A DNA stretch of 64,000 bases from Sphingobacterium bovisgrunnientis (GTDB lineage: Bacteria > Bacteroidota > Bacteroidia > Sphingobacteriales > Sphingobacteriaceae): NCBI RefSeq assembly GCF_009829085.1, contig NZ_WUQY01000007.1, positions 54,649-118,648 of the forward strand. The letters are read 5' to 3'. Below, piece by piece: positions 36,244 through 46,989 of the stretch. The position numbers and the translations under genes are program-made. Every line of letters starts with the position of its first letter. Position 1 is the stretch's first letter. A model generated the notes under the pieces. The model did not search any database. It saw only the letters and a list, made by a program, of their open reading frames with translations, and was not told the DNA's origin.

Positions 36244-38793
36244 ATGGCTGAAGAAACAGAAAATGAAAATAATTTAGTTCCTGCTAACGACAGGATCGTG
36301 AAAATCAATATTGAAGACCAGATGAAATCTGCGTACATCGATTATTCGATGTCCGTAATTGTTTCTCGTGCATTACCAGACGCGAGAGACGGTCTGAAGC
36401 CCGTACATAGACGGATTTTGTACGGTATGGAAGAGTTAGGCGTAACTTCAGGAAAGCCTTTTAAAAAATCGGCACGTATCGTGGGTGACGTTATGGGTAA
36501 ATATCACCCACATGGAGACTCTTCTGTATACGATGCTATGGTGCGTATGGCTCAGGATTGGTCTATGCGCTATCCGATGGTAGATGGTCAAGGTAACTAC
36601 GGCTCATTGGATGGGGATCCTCCAGCAGCTATGCGTTATACAGAGGCACGCCTTCGCAAAATTGCTGAAGAAATGTTAGCTGATATTAATAAAGATACAG
36701 TTGACTTTCAATTTAACTTTGACGACTCATTGAAAGAGCCTACTGTTCTACCAACACGTATTCCTAATTTACTAGTGAATGGTGCATCAGGTATTGCTGT
36801 AGGTATGGCCACTAATATGGCACCGCATAATTTAACTGAGGTATTAAATGGTACGATTGCATATATAGATAACAGAGATATTGAAATCTCTGAATTGATG
36901 CAACATATTAAGGCTCCTGATTTCCCAACAGGTGGTTTAATCTACGGTCACCATGGTGTCCGTGAAGCATTCGAAACTGGTCGTGGACGTATTGTAATGC
37001 GTGCAAAGGCAGAAATCGAAACGACTAAAGCTGGTCGCGAAATAATCGTTGTGACGGAAATTCCTTATTTGGTGAATAAGGCAGATATGATTAAACGTAC
37101 AGCTGAATTAGTAAATGAGAAAAAACTGGAAGGTATCTCAGAAATTCGTGACGAATCAGCTAAAGATGTACGTATCATTTACGAAGTAAAACGCGACGCA
37201 AATGCGAATGTCGTTTTAAATAATCTTTTCAAATATACTTCGCTTCAAACCTCGTTTTCGGTAAATAATATTGCTCTTGTTAAAGGCAGACCTATGATGA
37301 TGAACTTGAAGGACATGATCGAGGTTTTTGTTGAGCATCGCCATGATGTTATCGTTCGCCGTACAAAGTATGAATTATCCGAAGCAGAGAAGCGCGCACA
37401 TATCTTAGAAGGATATTTAATCGCGTTAGATCATTTGGATGAAGTGATCAAATTGATTCGTAATTCGGAAACACCAGAAGAAGCTCGCGTCGGCTTAATG
37501 GAAAAATTCGGTCTTACAGACATTCAGGCTCGTGCGATCTTAGATATGACATTACGTCGTCTAACAGGACTAGAACGTGATAAAATCAAAGACGAATACG
37601 CTGAATTGATGAAAACAATTGAATACTTGAAGCAGATACTAGCTGATGAAAGTTTACGTTACAAAATCATCAAAGATGAATTAATCGAGATTAAAGATAA
37701 ATACGGTGATGAGCGTCGTTCTACTGTAGTGCATTCAGCTGAAGATATGACAATGGAAGATTTCATCGATGATGAGGAAATCGTTATCACTATCTCACAC
37801 AATAGTTACGTAAAACGTACACCATTATCTGAATACAAACGTCAAGGTCGCGGTGGTAAGGGGTCGATCGGATCTAATACACGTGACGAAGACTTTACAG
37901 AGCATATTATTACGGCTACAGCACATAACTACATGTTGTTGTTCACCGAATCGGGACGCTGTTTCTGGTTACGTGCATTTGAAATTCCGGAAGGAAGTCG
38001 TACTTCAAGAGGTCGTGCATTGCAGAACATTATCAATATTCCGAAAGAAGAAAAAATTAAAGCCTACATTTTGGTGAAAAACTTGAAAGACCAAGAATAC
38101 TTGGAAAACAACTTTATCATCATGTGTACTAAGCAAGGTACTATTAAGAAAACTTCATTGGAGGCTTACTCACGTCCACGTGCAAATGGTATTAACGCGA
38201 TAAACATCAATGAAGGTGACCAATTGATTGAAGCATGTTTGACTAGCGGAACAAGTGAAATTGTAATGGCATTGCGCTCTGGTCGAGCAATCCGATTCAA
38301 TGAATCAACGGTAAGACCAATGGGACGTACAGCAACTGGTGTGCGTGGTATTACACTTGCGAATGAAAAAGACGAAGTAGTTGGCATGATTAGTGTTGAT
38401 AGTTCGGAAGTATCTGTATTAGTTGTTTCAGAGAAAGGTTACGGTAAACGTACTGATATCGACGATTACCGCATTACAAACCGTGGTGGTAAAGGAGTAA
38501 AAACAATTAGTGTTACGGAGAAAACAGGTGAATTAGTTGCAATAAAAGGAGTGACTGATAATGATGATTTAATGATTATCAATAAGTCTGGTATTGTAAT
38601 TAGAATTGGTGTAGACACATTACGTGTGATGGGACGTGCAACACAAGGTGTTCGTTTGATTACATTAAAAGAGAATGATGAAATCGCATCAATTACTAAA
38701 GTAGCGCGTGAAGAGGAAGAAGAAATAGAGGAAATAGAAGGCACTGAAGATTCAACTGTAGATCAAGAAAATAATACTGACTCAGAAGAATAA
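36244..38793 (+). CDS. gyrA: DNA gyrase subunit A
   Basis: An 849-residue type IIA topoisomerase subunit that breaks and rejoins DNA; with GyrB it introduces negative supercoils. The N-terminal winged helix and tower domain lead to the catalytic tyrosine Y132 in [10 protein letters not shown]. The quinolone region reads [13 protein letters not shown]93 and D97 correspond to E. coli S83 and D87 and are the common wild-type residues. The C-terminal beta-pinwheel carries QGRGGKGS, the GyrA-box that separates gyrase from topoisomerase IV. The last 30 residues are acidic. It leads two TPR genes, 8 nt downstream. Confidence 0.96.
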   Translation: MAEETENENNLVPANDRIVKINIEDQMKSAYIDYSMSVIVSRALPDARDGLKPVHRRILYGMEELGVTSGKPFKKSARIVGDVMGKYHPHGDSSVYDAMVRMAQDWSMRYPMVDGQGNYGSLDGDPPAAMRYTEARLRKIAEEMLADINKDTVDFQFNFDDSLKEPTVLPTRIPNLLVNGASGIAVGMATNMAPHNLTEVLNGTIAYIDNRDIEISELMQHIKAPDFPTGGLIYGHHGVREAFETGRGRIVMRAKAEIETTKAGREIIVVTEIPYLVNKADMIKRTAELVNEKKLEGISEIRDESAKDVRIIYEVKRDANANVVLNNLFKYTSLQTSFSVNNIALVKGRPMMMNLKDMIEVFVEHRHDVIVRRTKYELSEAEKRAHILEGYLIALDHLDEVIKLIRNSETPEEARVGLMEKFGLTDIQARAILDMTLRRLTGLERDKIKDEYAELMKTIEYLKQILADESLRYKIIKDELIEIKDKYGDERRSTVVHSAEDMTMEDFIDDEEIVITISHNSYVKRTPLSEYKRQGRGGKGSIGSNTRDEDFTEHIITATAHNYMLLFTESGRCFWLRAFEIPEGSRTSRGRALQNIINIPKEEKIKAYILVKNLKDQEYLENNFIIMCTKQGTIKKTSLEAYSRPRANGINAININEGDQLIEACLTSGTSEIVMALRSGRAIRFNESTVRPMGRTATGVRGITLANEKDEVVGMISVDSSEVSVLVVSEKGYGKRTDIDDYRITNRGGKGVKTISVTEKTGELVAIKGVTDNDDLMIINKSGIVIRIGVDTLRVMGRATQGVRLITLKENDEIASITKVAREEEEEIEEIEGTEDSTVDQENNTDSEE

Positions 38794-38801
38794 ATAAAAA
38801 T

Positions 38802-39899
38802 ATGAGAGCACTTACCGCTTCATTATTATTTGTATGCTTAGGCACAACTGTTGTTGCGCAATCTAATTATAAAGAGAGCTCCAACAGTTTTGCACGGTAT
38901 ACTATCAAAGGTGATATAAAGGAATTGGAAAATGCCAAAAAATTTATTGATGCCGCTTATAAAACTAAGAGAGATTCTTCGTCCAGAAAGAATAATATTT
39001 TGCGTGCAATGGTTTATAGCTCTTTGGCATATGCAGACTCAACCCGTAAAATCAAAGGAGATAAAGATCATATAGACGTAACAAAAGATGCACTTACGCG
39101 TATTCGTCAGAAAGATTACCACAACTACGAAAACGAGTTGAATTACGTCAATCAAAACTTACTTGCTGCCTATATTTATAAGGCAAATAAGGAAGTGGAG
39201 AAAAAAGAATATGAAAATGCGTACAAGAGCTTTTTGGAAGTCGAACGATTAGGTTCACAGTCTGAAGATGTGTTGCGTAATTTAGCTTTTTTATCTGCTG
39301 AGGCTGGCAAGACAGAAGAAGCAATCAATTATTATAAAAAGCTAGTAGTTGGAGAAGAGGTTGAGCCATTAACCTACATCTCGCTTGCAAAACTGTATAA
39401 ATCGAATAACGATAATCAGAACTATCTGAGTACTTTGCAAAAGGCACGCGAGATTTATCCAGACGACAAAACAATTCTATTTTTATTAATTGATGCATTT
39501 GCAGAGAATAAAACGTATCAGGCCATTACGCCAATAATTGCGGAAGCTATTAAATACGAACCAGATAATCTGGATTTGTATTACTTGGCAGGTTTTGCAA
39601 ATGACAACGTAGGTAATACTGCAGAAGCTAAAAAATATTATGAAAAAGTTTTAGATTTGGATGATAGCAACTATGATGCAAATTTAGCATTGGGATTAAT
39701 ACATTTAAATGAATTTTTAGCGAACAGAGATAATTTAGAGGCACAGTATTCTGCACAAAATTATTTATTAAAAGCAAATGGTATTCGCCCTTATGCTGAG
39801 AATGCATTGAAAGGACTTTCTTTGTTTTACGAAACATCTGATGATCAAGAACAATTAGATCGCGTTAAAACGCTTTTAAATCAAATTTCGAATAATTAA
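38802..39899 (+). CDS. Exported tetratricopeptide-repeat protein
   Basis: A 365-residue protein with a signal peptide (cut near VVAQS). The rest is helical TPR repeats; the clearest pair is EDVLRNLAFLSAEAGKTEEAINYYKKLV and YYLAGFANDNVGNTAEAKKYYEKVLDLD. TPRs bind partner proteins; no enzyme domain is present, so it may be a scaffold in the periplasm. It follows gyrA by 8 nt and the next TPR gene by 11 nt, and the two TPR proteins look like relatives from gene duplication. Confidence 0.8.
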   Translation: MRALTASLLFVCLGTTVVAQSNYKESSNSFARYTIKGDIKELENAKKFIDAAYKTKRDSSSRKNNILRAMVYSSLAYADSTRKIKGDKDHIDVTKDALTRIRQKDYHNYENELNYVNQNLLAAYIYKANKEVEKKEYENAYKSFLEVERLGSQSEDVLRNLAFLSAEAGKTEEAINYYKKLVVGEEVEPLTYISLAKLYKSNNDNQNYLSTLQKAREIYPDDKTILFLLIDAFAENKTYQAITPIIAEAIKYEPDNLDLYYLAGFANDNVGNTAEAKKYYEKVLDLDDSNYDANLALGLIHLNEFLANRDNLEAQYSAQNYLLKANGIRPYAENALKGLSLFYETSDDQEQLDRVKTLLNQISNN

Positions 39900-39910
39900 A
39901 TACTAAACAT

Positions 39911-41083
39911 ATGAACATTAAAAAAGGACTTATTTTTTCAGCCATATTCGTTTCGGCAGGTTCATTATTTGCTCAAACAGGAAATGTAAAAAAGGCTCAA
40001 ACAAACTTTCAAAAATATTTTGAAGTTAAGCAAGCTGGTACTCCACAGTTAGGAACTTCTTATATCAACACTGCAAAGGAAGCAATTGATGCTGCTGTTT
40101 TACATGATAAAACAAAGGAGTCAGCAGAAGCTTGGACAATATATTCGTTAGTATATGGAAATATTGGTGCTGATAATAATAATGAAGAGCAGATTAATTT
40201 AGCCAAACAGGCTATTGTTACGGCAAGAAGTTTAGATAAAGACAAAAAGCAAGAGGAAAACATTAAAAACAGTGAGCATAATTTATATGCTTTCAGTTTT
40301 AACAAAGGTGTTGCAGCTTGGGAAAAACAAGATTTCACAGGAGCATATGCTTCTTTCAATGACGCATTAAATTATATGCCAGGTGATACAACTTTGACTT
40401 ATTATGCTGGTATCGCTGCTGTTCAGAGTCAAGATTTCCAAAAGGGATTAGAAAAGTATTTAGCATTAATTGACAGAAAAGACTATTCTGAACATAAAAA
40501 AATTGTAAAAGATATTCCTAATTTGTATTTGTCATTGAACGACACTACCAATGCAATCAAATATGCTGGTATGGCAGCAAAAATGTATCCAGAAGATAAT
40601 GAGATAGCAAATCAAAATATAAATTACAATATTGCATTGGGTAACACTACAGGTATTTTAGATGAATTAAATTCACAAATTGCTAAAGAGCCTACAAATA
40701 AAACATTGTATTTTTATTTAGGCATAGCAGAATCATCTTTAAAGAATTCAGAGAAAGCATTGGAAGCTTACAAAAAAGCTATAGAAATTGACCCTTCTTA
40801 TGTTGATGCGAATATAAATGCAGGAGTGACTTTAGTAAATATTATAAAAGATGAACTTAGTGAGATTAATGCAGATAAAGCTTTGACAAATAATCAATAT
40901 AATACGAAAGTGAATGCGTTGAAGGAGAAAATTAAACCTGCTGAAGCGTACTTTAGTAAAGTTGTTGAATTAGAATCAAATAATGAAAGTGCATTGCGTG
41001 GATTGAAAAGTGTATATGATTTCTTGCAAGTAGAAGATAAAGCAAAAGCTGTTCAGGATAAATTGGATGCTTTAAAGCAATAA
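39911..41083 (+). CDS. Exported tetratricopeptide-repeat protein, paralogue of the preceding gene
   Basis: A 390-residue protein with a signal peptide (cut near SLFAQ). It contains TPR repeats, for example FYLGIAESSLKNSEKALEAYKKAIEIDPSYVDA and FNKGVAAWEKQDFTGAYASFNDALNYMP. The C-terminal part has a NNESALRGLKSVYDFLQ segment that matches the QYNAENALKGLSLFYE-type end of the first TPR protein in spacing. Role unknown. A very strong hairpin closes the gyrA transcript behind it. Confidence 0.8.
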   Translation: MNIKKGLIFSAIFVSAGSLFAQTGNVKKAQTNFQKYFEVKQAGTPQLGTSYINTAKEAIDAAVLHDKTKESAEAWTIYSLVYGNIGADNNNEEQINLAKQAIVTARSLDKDKKQEENIKNSEHNLYAFSFNKGVAAWEKQDFTGAYASFNDALNYMPGDTTLTYYAGIAAVQSQDFQKGLEKYLALIDRKDYSEHKKIVKDIPNLYLSLNDTTNAIKYAGMAAKMYPEDNEIANQNINYNIALGNTTGILDELNSQIAKEPTNKTLYFYLGIAESSLKNSEKALEAYKKAIEIDPSYVDANINAGVTLVNIIKDELSEINADKALTNNQYNTKVNALKEKIKPAEAYFSKVVELESNNESALRGLKSVYDFLQVEDKAKAVQDKLDALKQ

Positions 41084-41098
41084 GCTTAGAATTTTTGA

Positions 41099-41141
41099 AT
41101 ACGAGACGCCCAACATATAATATTTGTTGGGCGTCTCGTAT
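41099..41141. terminator. Strong bidirectional terminator
   Basis: A 17-bp perfect stem (core ACGAGACGCCCAACA with TGTTGGGCGTCTCGT) with a 9-nt loop lies between the TPR gene and the converging OmpA gene. It is the longest GC-rich stem in the window. Confidence 0.9.
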
Positions 41142-41159
41142 TATATATGAATTTGAAAA

Positions 41160-41672
41160 CTAATTTAAAATTATAATTTCTACACGTCTATTTTTTTGGC
41201 GGCCGTCTGCTGTTTTATTATCAGCGATTGGTTTATTTGGACCTAATCCTTTAGTCGTAATTCGACTACCCGTTACTCCACCATCTTCCAAATATTTTTT
41301 AACTGAAGCAGCTCTCTTTTCTGACAACCAAACATTATAATTTACCTCACCTGTTGCATCAGTATGACCATCTACACGAATATTCTTACTTCTATCTTGG
41401 TTCAATATTTTAACTAGTTTATTAAGCTCAGTTTTAGCTTTCTCTGTCAAGTATGATGAGTTAGTTGGAAACAATACGTCTGAGGATAACGAAAACTTAA
41501 TGCCTTCATCTGTTCTAGATGCATCATTAAATTCAGTTTTCACGTTTTTTAATCCATCGTCTGTTCCATCTTTACTTACTACTGCACCAGGGAGAATAGT
41601 TAACTGTTGTTGCTTACATGCATTGAGCGTAAATACGCCAGCTAAAAAAGAGAGTACTAGTAATTTTTTCAT
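41160..41672 (-). CDS. OmpA-family peptidoglycan-binding lipoprotein
   Basis: A 170-residue lipoprotein. A lipobox (TLNAC) puts the lipidated cysteine at residue 19. The C-terminal OmpA domain (about residues 65-170) holds the peptidoglycan-contacting VDGHTDATGEVNYNVWLSEKRA and KNRRVEI motifs with the conserved Asp and Arg. It should tether the outer membrane to the cell wall, like Pal. A remnant of a similar domain lies at 49226. Confidence 0.9.
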   Translation of the reverse strand: MKKLLVLSFLAGVFTLNACKQQQLTILPGAVVSKDGTDDGLKNVKTEFNDASRTDEGIKFSLSSDVLFPTNSSYLTEKAKTELNKLVKILNQDRSKNIRVDGHTDATGEVNYNVWLSEKRAASVKKYLEDGGVTGSRITTKGLGPNKPIADNKTADGRQKNRRVEIIILN

Positions 41673-41723
41673 GTATAAAATATAACTGTTATGTATTTTA
41701 CTAAGATAATTATTTTTCCTTCA

Positions 41724-43898
41724 TTATTTACCCTTACTGAATAAAGCTTCACGAGCGGATTTTAGTTCTGGAATTTTTTCATATAAATTCCATATCAGAC
41801 CCGTGTTGGCATTTTCAATCATGACGGCAATTGCAACTTGGTTGGCCGAGATATATTCATCCGAAACATCATCATTTTGTAAATCAAGCCATGAACGAAA
41901 TCCATATTCGGTAAATAAAATGTTTCCATATTGCTTGTAAAGATTTATTAGAGCTTTAGTACCAATGGACTTATCAATACTGATAGAGGAGGGGCCAATA
42001 GCGGGATTTATCTTATATTCAGAGACACTGTCTTTGTTTTTGTAAAAACCCCATATATCACTATTACTTGCACCTAAACCTATCTCGTTATCTCTGCGTT
42101 TTACATAATGCAAATAATTATGGAGTGTCTCATTCCAATTAATTAATGAATCATTGATAATCGATGGTCGTATAGTTAGAAAAGGCTTATATAAGTCTAA
42201 TAGACTGTGATTAAGTTTACCAAAAGGTAAATACACGCCATAAAGTGTAGTAGGATTTAATACAGAAATTTGTACTGTAGTATCTATTCTTTGTTTTGTT
42301 TGTAAAGCATGAAATTCGTCTTGAATAATGGATTCATTATAGAAGTATGGATTTATTGACTGTGTAGTATCTTGCTTTATTTTTTCGAATCTATTATATA
42401 CAGCATCAAAATAACTTGAGGATGGAATAGCGTATTTCGAATGGCCAATAGCTAACAAATAGGTATTAATTGCATTCTCAATGCCGGATAGTGGTTTGTC
42501 CTTATCATTTTTTTCATCTACTAATGAAAGCTTGGATTTCAAGAATACTTCGTCATGTTTAATCGCGGTCCAATTTACTTGTTGGTATAGCTGTGTTATA
42601 CGTTTACGTAAATCACTCTCTGCTTCATTGTTTTCATTAAAGTATTCTCTGGCTATTAGTAATGCCTCAATGATGGATCCTGTCGCCTCTACATCATAGA
42701 TTGCTTTATCATTTCTATATTCTGGAATACCTTTTCGAGCATCATAGTAAGAAGCAAAAAAACCATTTTTAGTTTGGGACTTTAATAAAAAGAATGCAAC
42801 TTTAGAAATTCTATTTAACGCAGTTTGACGTTTTACAAATTCATTTTCAACACCTACGATTAAAGAAAGAATAGCCCCAGCAGATTCTTTTGTGGAAACT
42901 ACTACTTTATTTTTTGACCTGAAAGGCATATACATACCACTGTTGATATCAAAATTTTCAACAAGATAATTTGCGTTTGCCAATTGAACAAGTTTAAGTA
43001 TTTCTTTGTCATCCAAGGCTGTTGTCTCAACTTCTTTTACTGCTGAGGTAGGAGACTCTTTGTAATTGTAATCAACCCAAGCAATTTTGTAAAAGTATTT
43101 TTGTCCAACTAATGGCACAATATCCAAACACGATTGCATGTGGATTGGTCTAATACTTACTGGATTGAATGTTTTTCCGTCTTGTGAACGATATATTTTT
43201 ATATAGCGGATACTCGGCGTTAATGGAAGTTGCCAGCTTAAATGAACAGATTTATCATACCCTTTGACAGAACTTAGAATAGCACCAGATTGTAAGGGGA
43301 TTTCAGAATACTTATTTGGCAAAAATTCGATTTGATCAACAAAAATATGATGATAATTATTAGAAGCAGCATGTTGGGTCAAGCCAATTCCCAAAATAGG
43401 GGTTTGGTAATTTGAAATTTTAAAATTCTTAACTGGAATACGTATATGAATCCATTGATTATGCTCGATTTTAGCTATAAATGGTTCCAACGAAAGTGTA
43501 TCCGTGGATGCATGATGCTGTCTAATAAATATTTTAGGTAAATCTTTTACAGTAGTTTTATTGGATTGTATATTTATTCTCAGATTTAATACATCTGAAT
43601 CATCAACCGTATAATTATACTTTTGTCTGCTATAATTAATATAAGTTTCCCAATCACCGTTAGCATTCGAAAGATACTTTAAAGATAGAGAATTTCCTGG
43701 TGTAAAAAACAATGAATCTGATACCAATAAATGCTTATTGACATTCTCGACCCAACTTTGCCCTGAGTAGGAAACCTGACTTTTAGCATAGGAACCTTTT
43801 ACGATACTATTATCAAAAATAACTTCAGGATACGTGTCCGCAAGTAAAAATGACGGCAATAATGCAATGACAAATATGAGTGTTTTTATATAATGCAT
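41724..43898 (-). CDS. Exported glucoamylase-like (GH144-type) multidomain protein
   Basis: A 724-residue protein with a signal peptide. The parts are a galactose-binding-like beta sandwich (about 20-200), a fibronectin-like module (about 205-290) ending ESPTSAVKEVETTA, and a C-terminal all-helical domain (about 300-724). This last domain has the glucoamylase-like marks EATGSIIEAL, IGLGASNSDIWGF and the closing YISANQVAIAVMIENANTGLIWNLYEKIPEL. Relatives include beta-1,2-glucanases of GH144, so cleavage of a glucan is likely but not certain. I use ATG 43898; the longer frame starts with TTG. It lies 51 nt upstream of the OmpA gene, on the same strand, with no SusC/D nearby. Confidence 0.75.
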   Translation of the reverse strand: MHYIKTLIFVIALLPSFLLADTYPEVIFDNSIVKGSYAKSQVSYSGQSWVENVNKHLLVSDSLFFTPGNSLSLKYLSNANGDWETYINYSRQKYNYTVDDSDVLNLRINIQSNKTTVKDLPKIFIRQHHASTDTLSLEPFIAKIEHNQWIHIRIPVKNFKISNYQTPILGIGLTQHAASNNYHHIFVDQIEFLPNKYSEIPLQSGAILSSVKGYDKSVHLSWQLPLTPSIRYIKIYRSQDGKTFNPVSIRPIHMQSCLDIVPLVGQKYFYKIAWVDYNYKESPTSAVKEVETTALDDKEILKLVQLANANYLVENFDINSGMYMPFRSKNKVVVSTKESAGAILSLIVGVENEFVKRQTALNRISKVAFFLLKSQTKNGFFASYYDARKGIPEYRNDKAIYDVEATGSIIEALLIAREYFNENNEAESDLRKRITQLYQQVNWTAIKHDEVFLKSKLSLVDEKNDKDKPLSGIENAINTYLLAIGHSKYAIPSSSYFDAVYNRFEKIKQDTTQSINPYFYNESIIQDEFHALQTKQRIDTTVQISVLNPTTLYGVYLPFGKLNHSLLDLYKPFLTIRPSIINDSLINWNETLHNYLHYVKRRDNEIGLGASNSDIWGFYKNKDSVSEYKINPAIGPSSISIDKSIGTKALINLYKQYGNILFTEYGFRSWLDLQNDDVSDEYISANQVAIAVMIENANTGLIWNLYEKIPELKSAREALFSKGK

Positions 43899-44120
43899 AT
43901 TCAATTGGATAATACTTAATTGCAAAAATAGTCAAATCAAAAGTATTAGATTGTAAATACCTTGTTAGGTTTAAAGTTTGTATTGAGAAACGATAATTAT
44001 TTTGGGAAAAATTTGTAAATACCTCTGTGCGGCTACTATTATCAATGACTCTTAGTATTTGCTACACCACCAGTATTGCGAAGAGCAATAGGATGCTGCG
44101 TATGTATTAATATTTTTTTC

Positions 44121-44170
44121 AAATTTTATAATTGATCAGTTTTTTAGTTTTAAAGAAACTGATCAATTAT
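44121..44170 (-). terminator. Likely terminator of the aldo/keto reductase gene
   Basis: A 15-bp stem (ATAATTGATCAGTTT with AAACTGATCAATTAT) with a 13-nt loop starts 24 nt after the stop codon. The T run after it is interrupted. Confidence 0.55.
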
Positions 44171-44194
44171 ATATTAAATTTACATTTTGTCAAA

Positions 44195-45187
44195 TCAGCA
44201 GTTTAATATTTTATTTATCTCTTCTAATTCGCTTTCGTTAAAATCAAAGTTATTTAATGCTTTAAGTGAGTCTGTTATTTGCTCCGGCTTACTTGATCCA
44301 ACAAGTATAGATGTAATTCGTGGATCTCTATATAGCCATGCTAATGCCATGTGTGCAAGCTTTTGTCCTCGACCTAAGGCTAATTCATTTAAAAGTCTTA
44401 TTTTTTTTAATTTATCCTCCGTGATACTTTGCTCATTTAAAAAAATACCACTCGTAGCCACTCTAGAGTCTGAAGGAATACCATTTAGATATTTATCAGT
44501 AAGTAATCCTTGAGCAAGCGGTGAAAAAGGAATGCATCCAATACCTTCACTATCTAATACATTTATCAAGTCTTTCTCTGGTTCACGTTCAAACATAGAG
44601 TATTTGGGTTGATTTATAATACAAGGTGTTCCTAACTTTTTCAAAATCTCATTAGCTCGTATTGTCTGTTCTCCTGAGTAATTAGAAATACCTATATATA
44701 AAGCTTTTCCCTGTCTCACTATTAAATCAAGAGCCGCCATGGTTTCTTCCAACGGTGTTTCAGGATCAAAACGATGGTGATAAAATATATCAACATAATC
44801 AAGCTGTAATCTTTTTAAACTTTGATCGAGACTAGATATTAAATATTTTTTTGACCCCCAATCTCCATAAGGACCTTCCCACATAGTATAGCCAGCTTTT
44901 GTTGATATGATTAATTCATCTCTTAAAGATGAAAATTCATGTTTAAGAATTCGTCCAAAATTTTCTTCTGCTGATCCTGGTGGAGGACCATAATTGTTTG
45001 CTAAATCAAAATGTGTAATTCCATAATCAAATGCAGTAAAAATTAGATTTTTACTGGTCTGAAAATTATTAACATGACCGAAATTATGCCATAAACCAAG
45101 TGAGAGTGCGGGTAATTTAAGTCCACTATTACCACATTTCCTATACTGCATATTTTTGTAGCGTGTCACTGAGGGGATATAATTCAT
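44195..45187 (-). CDS. Aldo/keto reductase, L-glyceraldehyde-3-phosphate reductase-like
   Basis: A 330-residue (alpha/beta)8 reductase of the YghZ group. The catalytic set can be placed: Asp in HFDLANNYG, Tyr in NNYG, Lys in ISTKAGY, and His in DIFYHHRFD. The YghZ-like AGYTMWEGPYGDWGSKKYL segment is characteristic. It uses NADPH to reduce an aldehyde; natural substrate not certain. It is a single-gene unit. Confidence 0.88.
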   Translation of the reverse strand: MNYIPSVTRYKNMQYRKCGNSGLKLPALSLGLWHNFGHVNNFQTSKNLIFTAFDYGITHFDLANNYGPPPGSAEENFGRILKHEFSSLRDELIISTKAGYTMWEGPYGDWGSKKYLISSLDQSLKRLQLDYVDIFYHHRFDPETPLEETMAALDLIVRQGKALYIGISNYSGEQTIRANEILKKLGTPCIINQPKYSMFEREPEKDLINVLDSEGIGCIPFSPLAQGLLTDKYLNGIPSDSRVATSGIFLNEQSITEDKLKKIRLLNELALGRGQKLAHMALAWLYRDPRITSILVGSSKPEQITDSLKALNNFDFNESELEEINKILNC

Positions 45188-45606
45188 ATATGTATATATA
45201 TTATTTTATTATGATTGTCTAATGGGCATTATACTAAATTGGAAAATATAGGGATCTCCCAGATGTTCTTTTTAATAATTAATAAGATCTTTTAGATTAT
45301 TTTAGGTTGAACTATTCAATTTAAATCTGGCTAGCAGGATAAATATAATTCAAATTATATAGGTATAAAAGCTATTAAATGTAATTTTTTTTAAACATTA
45401 ATTTTTTATTAGTTTGGTTAGCGCTTGCAAAAGTTGTGAATTTGGGTAATCTAATGATTTATATGACAACGTATTATTTATATATACAGTCATAAATACG
45501 AACAAATTTTATTTAATATATATGTTTGACTTTAGATGTTGTTTCAACTTATATGCGTTAGTAATAGAAATTATTTATTAAATTTTTTTGATTAATTTAG
45601 ATAGTA
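45188..45606. other. AT-rich spacer upstream of the mutasome cassette
   Basis: About 420 bases, more AT-rich than the genes around it, between divergent units. It holds no open frame of note. A TATGTTTG box (45521-45528) could be a -7 element for the cassette with a 78-nt leader, but no matching -33 TTTG is seen. Confidence 0.4.
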
Positions 45607-46080
45607 ATGCCATACATACCATTTGAACAAATAACACTTAAATTTTACCAGGATTTATTTGCGCGCGGTTATAGTGATTTTGTGTTGCAGAAGTTTGAAT
45701 GGCCAGGTGTAAATCAAGGTAAAGGTTTTTTGATATCCGCCTATGAAAATAAAAATCATGCATTGGTACATGCCCTTGAATTGGATGTAAAAGAAGGAAA
45801 GGCCTTACATATTCCAGATGATTTTGAAAAAATAGAAAAACTTCTTAAAGCGAATTCTGGTTACCGTATTTTCCTTAATAAAATAAAGAATTTAGATTGG
45901 GAAAAACGTATGTTAAAACATTATAATTCTAAAATCGTTAATTATTTACGTTGTAATACTAGGTTTAAAAGAACAGACAAAATTGATATCTTATTTACTT
46001 TAGAATATGGGCGTGTAAAAGCTATTATTGAAAGTGCTGGAGTTCGAAAAAAAGTGAATGCTTACGATTTAATAAAATAA
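45607..46080 (+). CDS. Hypothetical protein heading the mutasome-like cassette
   Basis: A 157-residue basic protein not recognised by name. No membrane segment or signal. The first half contains PGVNQGKGFLISAYENKNHALVHALELDV, and the end reads YLRCNTRFKRTDKIDILFTLEYGRVKAIIESAGVRKKVNAYDLIK. It sits 18 nt before the SRAP gene and probably in one transcript with umuD and umuC, so a role in DNA-damage tolerance is possible on context alone. Confidence 0.6.
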   Translation: MPYIPFEQITLKFYQDLFARGYSDFVLQKFEWPGVNQGKGFLISAYENKNHALVHALELDVKEGKALHIPDDFEKIEKLLKANSGYRIFLNKIKNLDWEKRMLKHYNSKIVNYLRCNTRFKRTDKIDILFTLEYGRVKAIIESAGVRKKVNAYDLIK

Positions 46081-46098
46081 TTACCTAAAATCTGATTT

Positions 46099-46902
46099 AT
46101 GTGTTGGGATATTTCATTACATACGGACATTGAGCTTGTAAACAATTCTTATCCTAAAATAAGGGATGAGCGTAAAAAGAAAGAGTATAACTACGACTAT
46201 TTCGAAAATGTTCAAGCAATAACTTTTCCTGAATATCCAATTATTATGAAGGATAAGGGAGGGGAAGGAATAGCACTGCTAGAAATGGAATGGGGTGTAT
46301 TACCAACCTATATTCAGGATCAAAAACTGCAGGATGACAGAAGACGCAGTATGGTTAATGCACGCAGTGAACGTATTTTGGATGATAAGAAATCATTTTG
46401 GTATAGACTTCGTAATCAACGTTGCTTAATTCCTGTATCGGGAACCTATGAACACCGTAAGATTAGTGGCTGGAAGAAGAAAGTACCTTACTACATTGCA
46501 GAGAAAGACCGTGATATTTTTTATCTGCCTGGTCTTTATCAATAGCATGAAACCCTTGATAACGATGGTGTAATAGAGAAAGTCGGCAGCTTTGGTATGT
46601 TGACACGAGTTGCAAATGATGTGATGTCAAAAATACATAACGATGGTCCTAATAAACACCGTATGCCCTTGTTTTTGCCGGAAGATTTAGAAAAGCTATG
46701 GCTATCGGATAATTTATCGGAAGATGATATGCATGCCATATTTCATTATGAAATAAATCCAAATGATTTAATTTATCATCCCGTATATACATTAAGAGGG
46801 TATCCTAATAGACCTGATAATAAGCATCGTTACGATCCATTTAAATGGGATGGTTTACCCCCATTAGGTAAGGATATGCCCGTAGAGAACACCTTGTTTT
46901 AA
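46099..46902 (+). pseudogene. SRAP (YedK/HMCES-like) gene with an in-frame amber stop
   Basis: The product would be an SOS-response-associated peptidase that shields abasic sites by crosslinking through Cys2. The start MCWDIS gives Cys2, followed by N87 and R89 in MVNARSE and E118 in TYEH. A TAG at 46543-46545 stops it after 148 residues (...LPGLYQ). The same frame then continues for a further 118 codons and carries the family's histidine in NKHRMPLFLP, ending PVENTLF at 46902. Cys2 and His are therefore split by one stop. A CAG-to-TAG change would explain it. The 148-residue fragment lacks the histidine and is probably inactive. Readthrough is an alternative. Confidence 0.8.
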
Positions 46903-46989
46903 CTATCCAATATCGCGGTTAATTTATTCATAATTATCAATTTCATTTTTTGACATTCATTTTGCTAATATATTTAGTAAAATTGCAGA

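Noticed and set aside
46543..46545. Amber codon as a recoded residue (pyrrolysine type)
   Set aside because: No recoding signal or tRNA is seen and the family does not use one; a nonsense change is simpler.
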